DNA of 64,000 nucleotides from Gonapodya prolifera JEL478 (Eukaryota > Monoblepharomycota > Monoblepharidomycetes > Monoblepharidales > Gonapodyaceae): positions 216,103 to 280,102 of the forward strand of contig KQ965740.1 in the NCBI GenBank assembly GCA_001574975.1, read 5' to 3'. Shown here piece by piece: positions 46,186 through 57,600 of the stretch. Position numbers and translations under genes: made by a program. Each line of letters opens with the position of its first letter. Position 1 is the stretch's first letter. The notes below the pieces were generated by a model. The model worked only from the letters and a program-made list of their open reading frames with translations. It had not been told where the DNA came from and ran no database searches.

Positions 46186-46330
46186 GAGAAGTTTCGGAAG
46201 AACATGGGTCTATTATCGTGTAGTCAAACATTTTTAAAAAATCCGCTATCCCTCCATAAGAAGTTTCGGAAGAACATGGGTCTAGAATTATTCTGTAGTC
46301 AAATAAAACATCCGCTAGATCTCCATAAGT
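46186..46330 (-). repeat. 72-bp tandem duplication
   Basis: Two adjacent units share gaagtttcggaagaacatgg (beginning 46188 and 46260), gtctagaatt/gtctattatc, a tgtagtcaaa word and tccgct...tccataag. The - strand frame 46040-46363 reads through both units and shows the same peptide twice (DPCSSETS), so an unknown small gene ending in this repeat is possible. Confidence 0.8.
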
Positions 46331-46386
46331 AATAATGATTTCTTCGATACTTTCGCATCCCATTCAAACAACGCGGAAAGATAATC

Positions 46387-48122
46387 CTACCCAAGCTTAA
46401 CTTTTGTACCATCATGCCACACCACTTGGAGCACTTCACCTCGCGCCAAAGCGTCCTTGTACTCCATTGTGTTGCGGTCTTCTCTAGAACGCGTGAACGT
46501 ACACACTTTTACATCGTTTGCCAGACCTTCGCCTGGTATGCAAGTGCATTCAACCACATAAAAGTCTCCAATGGTCTGAAATTTCAGACCTTTTGTCTTA
46601 AGGTGTTCGAGGATGCAATGGCCGTTGCAATTCTGGTGAAAGAGGGAAAAGGGCCCATGTCTAAAGGTCGGGGTCACCTCAGCTTCAAACTGGGAGGACT
46701 CAGCTTGGTTGCAAGTAGGTGCTGTTCGTGACTTAAAACCCAAACTCACCTCCACTAAATCATGCTTCAATTCTCCCGCCCTCTTTCTCCATCCGCCTGG
46801 CGCAATTGTCTCCAATGCTGCATCTTCAGAAAGTTCTCTGTACTCTGGCACCGCTGACCACCGGCCAAGGTCAAGATACATGTTCGTACCCAATTTGTGT
46901 TGTTTGACAAGAAAAGGGGTGCCGTCAGCTCCATTCCTATGATTTCATTTGTTTGCTGACTTAGAATACTGCGACGGGATGGAAATCACAGCAAGGAGCC
47001 AGTACCTTTTCAAAGCATCTAAAATGTTCCTAAAGAGGGATAGCGCCGCTCGTCTTTGGACAACGTACAGCTTTTGCGACGCAACAAAAGGATTCAAAAT
47101 ATCGTGCACCCACCCACCCTTTAGCGTAAAACACACTCACTGGCATTTTGAAGTCCTTCAAAGATGGATTCCAATCCTTTTCGACGAGGTTTGTCAATGG
47201 TGGATTTCCAAGATGAATATTGTGTTTCTTTGGGACTACCCAGGACTAAAACGTTAGCGGGATTAGCTTCAAAACAAGCGAGGTGGGTAACTTTCAGTGC
47301 TTACACCCTTCTGGCCGGATGCAAGTGTGTAATGACATGTTGCAAGCTTGACTTTTACTGCGATGTTGAGACGCGGTGCGTTCAGTTCCATGAGGATCTC
47401 CAGAATCTCCTTGTGCACCTTTGCCAATGATTCTTGCCACTCCTCTGGCGACTGGCGTATGACAAAGTAGGGGTCCTTTGGCGCAGGGAGCTCGTGATCA
47501 CCCGATACAGAACCTAAGTAGGGTAATTTTCTTATCTGGCACAAAAGAAGCACTCACCAGGAGATCCAACGTCAGAAGAACTTGAACTCAAACTTTCCGC
47601 AAATTCATGGTGATTAGATTTCCTCTTCTTTTGAGGGGTATCGGCATCGCTGACACTAAGCTCAGCATCATCATCGTCTGGATCAATTTTCCCAGTTTGC
47701 GAGCTCAGAGGATACTCCCACTATCGGAGTCACTGGATTCTTCATACGATGCTGGCGCGAGGGACTGCCGCGCAATGTTTGCTTCCTGGGACGGTCAAGA
47801 GGTGTTTCAAAGTTTCAGTTGCTTGGTACTCCTCCTCTGGCTCGAGTTTCACAGCTTTCGAAGTGACCATGCTGTCGAAATGACTGTACTTGTACGGCGA
47901 TTCCGGCAAAGGGATGTTGAAGCGCAGTTTTTTTGCCTTTTGACGTCCTACCAGTGTGTTGGACTTGCGGCCATCGTGTTCTGTGTCGTCTCTCCTTTGT
48001 TTGGAAGAGGTTGAGGTTGTCCCACGGTCGGAGCCACTTGAGTCCTCATCATAGCTATTCAATTCGCCAATGTCAAAGCTGGAGAACTGGCCCATGTAGC
48101 GTATTGACGAGGGACGGTCCAC
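46387..48122 (-). CDS. Multi-exon orphan gene, function unknown
   Basis: I do not recognise the product. Start at 48122 (MDRPSSIRYMGQFSSFDIGE) and a first exon that is Ser/Asp-rich with a basic patch (GRKSNTLVGRQKAKKLRF, a possible nuclear signal). Next exons: DPYFVIRQSPEEWQESLAKV with ILEILMELNAPRLNIAVKVK (47290-47510), NVLVLGSPKKHNIHLGNPPL and LVEKDWNPSLKDFKM (47165-47260), LYVVQRRAALSLFRNILDAL (46990-47100), and a last exon 46387-46893 starting TNMYLDLGRWSAVPEY, with HQNCNGHCILEHLKTKGLKF, FYVVECTCIPGEGLAN and VVWHDGTKVKLG at the end. The coding character is good in each exon. About 480 residues, no signal peptide or membrane segment. Probably nuclear or cytosolic and lineage-specific. Confidence 0.55.
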
Positions 48123-48413
48123 CTATGGTGGTAGCGGCAGCGTTGATTTCGAAGGTGGAGTTGTCGTCAGCTCTTCTGACAAGTCCTGAGTCCCGATCCA
48201 CTCGGTATCATGTCGCAGGGTTGTTTAAGTCCTCACGGGGTGTCCATCTGATTTGATTCTTGGACGACGACCGGTAGTGTCATTATATGTATCATGAGAT
48301 GCTTTAAGCGTGGCTGAAGTGGTGTGTGGCGGCTGGTGAGGCGTTTGATTGATATGAGTGCCGGAACGGGTAGACATACATCGATATCCTCACATTGACG
48401 GAATGGGTGTGAA

Positions 48414-48779
48414 TCAGCGCCATGACTTCGTCGTGATATAGTCGTTTACGTCCGATATAATTCTGAACAGTCTCCTGGCCTAGGAGAGGGTTGAGAGTTG
48501 GGTGATGTGTACGAAAAATAAATGGTACGAAAAATAAATGGTACTCACGCGTGCTATCGTGACATATGTGATATCTGGCTCTGTGTTGCGCAATGTTGCA
48601 AGAGCCTGGAAGGTTCTTTCCATCGGCATTCCTTTCAAATCAACGAGGTGGACAAGCTGCAGACTGGGTTCGGCTTTGCGATCGTTTCTCTGAGGATCTT
48701 TACATCCCCCGATGACATATTTCCCCTCCCCTCCAGGGATTCAATGAGATCCATGAAAAAATCGTCTGAATCGTCCATT
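48414..48779 (-). CDS. Small three-exon gene, 80-odd residues, unknown
   Basis: Start at 48779 (MDDSDDFFMDLIESLEGRG). Exon 1 ends SSGD at a gtaaag donor; a 48-nt intron ends at ctgcag. Exon 2 reads LVHLVDLKGMPMERTFQALA and ends TIAR at a gtgagt donor. Exon 3 starts after ctcctag and ends RRLFRIISDVNDYITTKSW at the stop 48414. All phases are 0, which supports the model. The product is acidic at the start and basic at the end, with no recognised domain. It is divergent from the Rim15-like kinase gene, 99 bp away. A related copy of exon 3 lies at 46115-46183. Confidence 0.5.
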
Positions 48780-48878
48780 TGGGTCAGAGGTTGGTGGAGG
48801 ACTGGAAGAGGATTGGCTGCGGTCAAGACAGGATCAAACCGTTCTTGAATTGTTCATTCTTGCGATCTGCTCAAATCC

Positions 48879-51800
48879 GTGGACGCAGGCCCACGCGGAC
48901 TAGGTCACGGACGGGAGAACACGATGCATGATGTTCAACACCTCCAACGCAGTAGCCCCCGCCAGCAAAGTCCTGCCACGTCCAACCACGTCGATCTTTG
49001 GCTTCAGTCACCTGTGAGCAAGCTACATGTGGATGAGGACGGCGCCTCGCGAAGTCCACAAGAGTTAGCCGAAGCGAGCGCGTTGTGCAGCACGAAAATG
49101 AATTCTAATTGTCCGACCGCACCAAGTTTCGGAACGCTACGTCGTTCCTATTCGTGTCAAGCGGAGCTATCGTGGAAGAATCGTCCAAGTGAACGGAAAG
49201 CGCCCCAAGTGTTCCTGGAACATGTCACGCCATCTGATGCAGGCGAAAGTGCAAGTTCCCATCACCCCCACAAGGACGAATCTCTTGCTATTCACAATGC
49301 TGAAGCCGCTGTTCCGCTATCCCCTCCTGGAACGCACGCGGAACGCGCGACGATGCAGCTTTCCAATACCACACAATACGGCATTTCTCTTCAAGGGCGC
49401 GCCAATGAACATTACCCTGCTACCTCATCTAAGTCGAGCCAAGAGTCCCTGTCCTCCGCTGGCTCTCAAGAACGTCTCGCCGGGAAGTCTCCGACGTTGC
49501 TCTCGTCCAGCGGGCGCAGGTTTTACGAGGTTGTAACGAAAGCCGAAACCGGTTGCGAAAGTGCTGATGCCGAGTGCGACGATGTCATTTCCCCTCTGTT
49601 CACGAATGCTCGTCAAGCGGACGGCGTGCATAGTGGGGGGTCTCTCCAAGTGGGTTCCTCGGACGGAAGCGATCGGAGGTTCCAGCAGCGCAGACCCTCC
49701 AACACGTCTCTTTTGTCGTTTGCGGATTCGGGAATGACGACTCTTCTGGACGATCGAGTCATTGGAGTGGACAACGATCTCGAGCAATCCCTGCAGGATG
49801 AACTTGTGCACTCAAAGGCGGAAGCAGACTTCAAAGTTGGGACCATTCTAAAAGAACTGGAGCACGTGGTATCGACAAGGTGGGAGGAGCAAGACTCGCC
49901 CGACCGCAGTCTCTTGAGTTCGAGGGCCACGAAGCACTGCGTGATAGGTCGGTCGAACAGCTGGCCGCAGCATCATTCAAGTGAGCTTTATGCTGTTCTC
50001 TGATCCGGCCAAGTGCAAATAGAAGATTGAGTTTCTTGCTCCTGTTGTAGCCCTTTCCACGTCATTGTTTCTTGCCGACATCTCACAAGTCGCTCGATCA
50101 ATCATCGCCACTCCCTTGAGCGAGATCATGCACTCTGACGTGCCACACCACATCACATCGCGTCTCCAGCAGCTTCTAGAAACGAATCGACGCCTTCCTC
50201 AAAGCCAACCGCACGTTTCCGAGATTTTAATGCGCCTTCTGTACGCATTTGCTCCTGTCACTCGAGCGGCGGACTCTCTGGTATGTGCGAGGGAATGACG
50301 GCAAAGTGGATTCCACGTTTAAAGCGCTTTTCTTGAATAGAATTGCTTCAAGAGGTTGCAAGAGCTCGAGGATGCTGACGCAGTGCTCGACGATTCAAAT
50401 GCATGTCGCACCCCGAATTTTGGTTTACGAACCTCGAAACCATCGCTCACATCTTCCACCTACTCGCTATGTGATTCTACTACAAGTCTCGATCAAAGAA
50501 AGCGTGCCCTCCGTCCATCGCCCTTCTTTCGATCTCTTGGTGATGTTGCTCCCGCGATATCTAGCGAACCTTCGCTTGCAGCATCATCGGGATCCTTTAT
50601 GTCAGGGTCGGACATGGAATCGACGTCCTTTGGAGATCTGCAACACAGGATCGCGGCGGTTCGGTATTCATCAGCAAGTGCCCACTTTTCTGCAGACAAT
50701 GTGCAGACATTTTCGATCGCTGCGGTTGACTCCAAGCTTCGTGGTGCCTTGCAACCTTCTGTCGCGGTACAGAATAATCAGAAAGAACAGATGAGTGGGG
50801 CAAGTGTTCCATCGTCAACAGGCGCCCACTTCAGCGAGTCCAAGTTAGATGTACCTTTGACATTCCCTCCTGGAAAAGAAACAGCCGATAAAGATTCATC
50901 TTTCAAGCAAGAAGCACGTATTGGCATCCATTGTTCTATCGTGACCAATGGAGGAGAAAGCGATGGAGGACGGGCATCCATCCATCAAAGAGCAGGCTCC
51001 TCGTCGAGTTGCGATGCAAGTGAGGATACAGACACGTCGTCAGCTTGGATAAAGATGTGGTGGCGAAAGTCCACCACCGCCAGGTAGCATCTTTCTTTCA
51101 ACTAAACTGTTGCACACGATTCACATTGATACTGTTATTCAAAGGACAGAAGATCGTCGTCGTCGAAGCTCAAACTACAAAAAGGTTCAGCTCTTTGGAC
51201 CATAAAAAAGTGGCTAACCTGTGTTAATCGCTTTGCCTCCTTGCAGAGCCAGTCGATCTGGAAAAGCATCAGGTCTGCGATTTCACCTTTGCCTTCCAAC
51301 GAATCAGGACCGTCCATCGCAAGCTCGAGTGCCCCGTCCACTCCCCACTCTCCAAGCGACAGCATCGGCGAAATAAGCAGTACACTAGCGAACGCAGAAA
51401 CTCGTACGGACTCTGTATCTCTCAATGGCGTTTCAACAGAGGGATCGACACCATCAGCGAGTCCGATTTCGCCCGAATTTATTCTAAAGGACCAAGTTGG
51501 GGCTCGTGATTCCTTCCAGTTACCAATCACCGGACCCAACTTCCCACCACAAGCAAGTGTGATTCTCTGCCGAATCTGCGAAGAGTATGTATTGACAACA
51601 GAGCTCGAGGATCATACAAAGCTTTGCGTTCTGTTGCGAGAACGCGATCTGGCTACGGAGGGCTTCAATCTGAAACTATTACGACTCAGTGGACAGCTGC
51701 AGGCTATCGGGCAACGCTTAGTGAGATAGCGGATATTGGAAAGGTGCACTTCATCTCGTTACATGAATTACCTCCCTCAGTTGGTGAACGCCGACGAGGT

Positions 51801-54463
51801 CCAGATTCGGAGCGCAAGGATTGCAAAAAATATGAGCTCATACGCAGCTAGGTGCGTTGTACGGATGCCTTGTGCTCTTTGTTCAATGAAATACTTTGGT
51901 TGACAGAGCAGCAAGAGTTGACGAATCCCCTAAGAGAGACGCTGTTTCAAAGTGCGAGAGGTACATTTCGAAGATTCGCAGGTACACTGAAATGGATTCC
52001 AAGCGGGTGGTGGCAATTGATGCCGGAGTGGAGCGCTTGTCAAAAGAACTTGTTTCTGTGGTACGGCGATTGTTGATTCAATCGGTTCCTTATGGTGATG
52101 CAATATCTTCCTCAGGTTGAAGCGAAACGAGAATCTTTCGCAATATATCGCAATAAGTTTCTGAGCTTTCGATCTCTCCAGCAACGGGGGGAGACTGCCT
52201 TCGTTCGGAAGCATGCCAACCTTTCCATCGAACCTGTTGCTTTCTCAAGCACAAGCAACCTGACACCTTCATCTCTCACCGAATCAAATGCCAACACCCC
52301 GGATTCAGGAACTAATACCGGAAAGTCAGGAAGTGTCACTTCTATGACCTCGCCAACAGACACCGATCATGGTGTAAAGCAGTTTAAACCAAAGCCAATC
52401 TCGATTTTCGCTGCGATGCTTCGATGGGGATTTCAAACCAGAAACAACAGCTTTCAGGGTGATGCTACAGTAAGTGTGGCAACCATTATATCTTCGTGGC
52501 ATCATCACACTTTGGCACGTCTTCAAGCTCATGTCGTCAAAGGGAAGATCCAAGATAACACCCACCATCAAGGATTTTGAAATTATAAAACCAATTAGTC
52601 GTGGAGCATTCGGGAAGGTGTACCTTGCCCGTAAGACGACGACTCAGGACCTCTATGGTACCGTTATTCGAACTTGGCGCCTCTAAAATATATCAACTAT
52701 TCCTTTCGCCCTCTCCGAAAATTCGAAGCTATAAAAATAATGAAGAAAGATACCTTAATGAGAAAGAACATGAGCTCCCATATTCTGGCGGAGAGGAAAG
52801 TTTTGGCACTCGCCAAGAATCCGTACGTTGTACGGCTCTTCTACGCTTTTCAGAGCAAGAACTTCCTTTACCTTGTGCTCGAATATATCGTTGGAGGTGA
52901 GCACGAACACTCGTGCACTTTTTTTCCAATTATAGACTGTGGCATCATAGGTGATCTCAGCTCCTTGTTACGCGCATTGGGCAGTTTCACGGAGGAGATG
53001 GCACATATTTATGCAGCTGAAGTTATTTTGGCCTTGGAGTATCTTCGTAAGTATCTTGATGTTTGTCACTCAAATTGATCACTCACTCAATGTCTTGTAC
53101 AGATTTAAACGGAATTATTCACAGAGACTTAAAGCCTGATAGTGAGCTATCCCGCAAATGAATTGATGGAAAACAACGAACCCATACAAATATTTGTGTG
53201 GATCCTCGAGATATGCTTCTCACAAGCGAAGGGCACATCAAGTTGACTGATTTTGGGTTGTCGAGGATTGTGGTTACAGGTATATTGATGTTTCTTCCAC
53301 TGCAGCGCTAGTTTTTCGGTTCATGCGTCCGTTGGTTATCGCAGAGAATCCCGCACAACGAGGAGCAACTCATTCATCTGGTATAAATGAAGCAAGTTCT
53401 ACCGCACCAAACCTCCGCGGTCGTGCACTGTCACGTGCAAAGAAGAGCGGAGGAAAAGGTGCGCTTGGAACTCCAGATTATTTGGCGCCTGAACTATTAC
53501 TGGGAATCGGACATGGTGGGTATGCAATTCATGTCTCGCATGATATTTACTAATTCGGAATTTCCAGATGCTGCTGTCGATTCCTGGTCTTTGGGATGTT
53601 GTTTGTACGAGTTCCTTGTGGGGCAACCTCCGTTCACCGACGAATCCGCTGAACTCATATTTCGGAATATTCTTGAACAAGCAATTATATATCCCGAAGA
53701 AATATCACCTGTGGCGAAAGATTTGATTTCCAAACTACTGGAACGGGACCCTCAAATTCGAATTACAATTAAAGGTACGTTACAAAGTAGTGTAGGGTGT
53801 TCACGTTCCTTGATCTGCAAAAGGCGCCCCATGTAGAAGCCAAGCTGCATCCTTTCTTCAGTGACATAAACTGGACAGATATTAGGAACCAGGAGGCTCC
53901 ATTTGTGCCGAATCCATCAGACAGTATGGATACAAGCTATTTTGACGGTACATACAATCCTGTTGATCTTTGCTTCACGGTTCCCACCACGCCTAATTGC
54001 TCACCCTTCCACATGTTACACCACTTTTGTTGCACAAAAAGCTCGAAACGAGAGACCTGATCCCACCACACAGATCACCGACGAAAACTCAGAAACGAAA
54101 ACAAACTCTGCCAAAGAAGCGTTGAATGATCAACCCAAAGAATCTGAAAAAATAATCGCTCAAGTCAACCGGCGGGGCGAAGGAAACACACAACCTACGA
54201 GTCAGAGTTATTCCCCAGTTTCTCGCCGTGATTCCACTGCCCGTTATTATGAGGACACAGACGTTACACCATCATTGTCTTCCCCCAAACGAAAACGACC
54301 TTGGTATGTCGCGAAGAGAAGGTCCAGGTCGCAAACTCCTCCGGAGAGTACCAGGGTTCCACCAGAAGCAGATCAATTCGAGCAATTCCATTTTGTTAAT
54401 ATTGGCTGGCTGGAGCAACAGAACAGAGAGGTGATCGGTAAGTCGGCTGCTGAGCAATTTTGA
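48879..54463 (+). CDS. RIM15: Rim15/Greatwall-family AGC protein kinase
   Basis: Rim15/Cek1/Greatwall kinases phosphorylate Igo/endosulfine proteins, which then inhibit PP2A-B55; this governs quiescence and mitotic entry. Start at 48879 ([15 protein letters not shown]; alternative Met at 48924). The long N-terminal part (to about 52500) is mostly Ser-rich and disordered. It contains a small zinc finger near 51570-51630: [20 protein letters not shown], the same C-x2-C..H..C finger that precedes the kinase domain in fungal Rim15. Kinase pieces: [13 protein letters not shown] (52600), [30 protein letters not shown] (53110), [18 protein letters not shown] (53220), then an inserted Ser/Ala/Arg segment of about 45 residues, [13 protein letters not shown] (53470), [31 protein letters not shown] (53850). 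The split of the activation segment is a family mark, though Greatwall inserts are usually far longer. I see no PAS domain. C-terminal tail to 54463. About fifteen exons. Confidence 0.85.
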
Positions 54464-54653
54464 GGTTTGCACCACACTGTAAACGTGAATTTCAGAGTCC
54501 GACCATAAAACTGTCGAATAGTGAGGCGATGTAATTGGATTACAACGTAGGATTTAGCCGAGTGATTAACACTACCAATTATTGAACGTAGTTTTTATGT
54601 AATGGTGGAAATCATTGTTGATTGCGTAAGTCAGTTAATTGCAAAACTAGTAT

Positions 54654-57600
54654 TTACAAGGGGCCTTTCAAAATAACATCGATATCAGAATACGAGCGCT
54701 CAAGAGCGTCCAATTTTTGTTGTAGTGCTTCCGAAAGCCGATCGCCTTCAAATCTCTGTCTAGAATCACGCTGTGCGAGGTTAGGCTTCTTCCGAGGGGT
54801 TGTGAGGTTAATTTCATCGTGCAGTCTCTTCCGTTGACCTTCCTCTCTCGAGGTGTGTGATCCATTGAGCGACCTGGGATTGGCCGTTTGCCACGAAACA
54901 CTCCACGAGTTTAATTTCGCTGGAAGGCTTTTCGCATATTGTGACCTCAAGAGATCCCATTCAGGCTCCAAGAAAAATGCATCCGCGCCGTGGTCCTGAT
55001 CGAATTCAGATGACAGATTCTGAAAGGTCCAATCTTGCAAGGCGAGACCCAGGAGGTGGAAAGGGAAGTGCGGTGAGCCGCTCCTCAACCATGTCTGCTG
55101 AATTTGTTCCACAACAAGCGCCAACGATTCAGACGCAACACCAAGACAAACAGACGCCTCATCCGCAAAGTGAAGGTATAGCTTGGATATATACCTGCGA
55201 AGATTGGGTATTCAATCTCTCTGTGAATCATTAAGTGTTCCAATAAAGCTCACATGACGGGATCCACCTCCGATAAAGCGTAGTCCCCGATTAGGAGTGG
55301 TGGTCGACGTAAGGGTGGCAGTAACCGGACCGAGAAAAAACTTTGGATCAATGATAAACATTCGACGGAATTCCATTCCGGCCGCGGTACAGCGGATGGG
55401 TGTTGCTGTTTATGGGCAAACTCCATTGCAGGGTACGGGACCTTTTGAAGACTCTGGTCAGACAGAAGAGCAGAAACCCTACGAATTTGGTCGTTGATCG
55501 AATCGATCAAGAAATTCACAACTGCAAAATGGGACTCTATCATCGGCTCTTTGGAAAAAAACGAAACAAAACAAAAAAATTGGTCCCGTGAAATTCGGAG
55601 ACACTAAGAATGGAGGAACTCCCACCCTTCGGAACTGAAGCCGACACCTCTTGCATAACGCTATTGCACATTGACTCAAACGAAACACCAAAAGCATGCC
55701 GACAGATTTCTGGGGAGAGAAATATGGATAAATTCCTTTCAAGGACAAATGGAGTCAATCCACGTACCAAGAATGGGAACTTTTATCAAAGGGGGAACGA
55801 TAGGAAAGTACTGAACCGCCATCGAGAGCTCGTCTTCCAGCTCCGAGTGTGCATTCATTGCTACGCTCACTTCGTTTACCTCTCCGATCTGACAAGTTGA
55901 GGATCATTAGTCATGATCAAACTCGATGTACAGTATCGATTGTACCTGAAGTTCAAAGCCCAGAATTGCGCCGACAGTCCCTAGTTGTTGAAACGACTGA
56001 AGCTCAGCTTGAGCTCGTGGGACCAGATCTATGGAAAATGTGGGCTTCCGGTTTTCCGTATCACCATTTTCAAGCAGCCGATCATAGCAATACAAAGCCA
56101 ATACTGGGACGCCTCCAGATCGCGGTAGAGCCTTCAACACTGATCTGAGGCGAATTCGCTCCTTGTGCCAATAGCTATCCAAATCGAAGATAGTGGTGTG
56201 AGAAAGTGTGGAGAAGAGAAATATGAGAAGCGAAGTTCCGGTCGCCAGCGCTTCGGCATTTTCCTTTGAGGGGCGAAGATGGAGGGTGTTGACCAAGTTA
56301 CGGTGATGCCCAAGGAGGCGGCTCCATCTAAAGAAGAGTACGTACTTTTGGGGTGTCGGACGATATCTTCTGTACCAACATTTCATGAATCATGAGAGAT
56401 AGCTGCAGGTTTGAGCCCTCGGGAGGAACCCAGTCCTCTTCAAACAGAAGAGTCCGCATAACTGCCTTGCCTGCAGGCCTATCCACGATATCCACTGGAG
56501 GGACTTCATCGACACCTAAAAATTTGTGGCGAAGCCACTGGATGCGGGATCGCTCTTCCGGCGTGATCCCTGAGAGATCAGGCAAAGACAATACAATCTT
56601 TGCGTGCACATGAGAGGTGCGGGAGTGTGGGCTCTGATGTTGCGACAACAGCGCTGAGTGGACTATGGAAAGGACATCAAGCTTCTGCCAATAGACCTGG
56701 GATGTCACGTCACTGAGCTTGAAGACGAATGTACCGTGAGCCGTCCGAACTGCCTCGACCGCGATGAAGTCCTGATCATCTCACTTTTCGGTGACCACCG
56801 TTCTGCGAGCTCAGCAAAAGATTTTCAGGAGTTTTTAAGCCATCAGAGAGCGAGGATTGATCTCGTGTCTCAGCGGGTTCGGGTATGCCTAACCCAAACG
56901 AGGTCATTCCAGATCGGTAGTCGTCCTCGAGCAGCTCGCGATTCCTCCTTTCAGCGATTTTCCTTCTCCATGCCCTAAACGGCTTCTTGAGGTCCATCAT
57001 CTCGCGGAACACATCCGCGCATGCCTCCAGGGTGATCTCTGCAAGCTCTCCCTCTATAAAAGCACCCACAACTTCTGAATCCGCAACTTCCCGGACGAGT
57101 CCCATGAACATACGACTGTACTCTGCCAGTTCGCCGTCGTCCTGTTCCGCCTGACGCATTGTCTCGACGAGCGCATCGCTGGCTGCAAACGAGACTTCAA
57201 GAGCAACCTGATCTGCGATCATACTCTCAGCTATCCGACGAGATTCCACAACAAGTTCTCCAAAAGAGAGGCGCCTCAGGGCAGGCGACGCTTTCGTGAG
57301 GGAAGGCTTGCGCTGCATATTCGACGACCGAGCTGAACCGACATACGCCAACGCTGTTGTCAATGGTGGAAACTCAGATACACTAAGGCTTTGAGATTGC
57401 CCATATGGTACAAAGGCCTTCTGCTCTGGCGTCCTGAGAGTCTCCAACCCTTTTGATCCCGATCCAATTGCCATCGACGTTTGCATTCCACCGAACCCCG
57501 ATTGTCTACGGTTGTTTGTTGCCGGTGAAACCGCAGACGTGGTTATAAGTGGCGTCGCCGAGGTGGAACCCATTGTTGCGGAAGGGGCAGGGGGTCGGAG

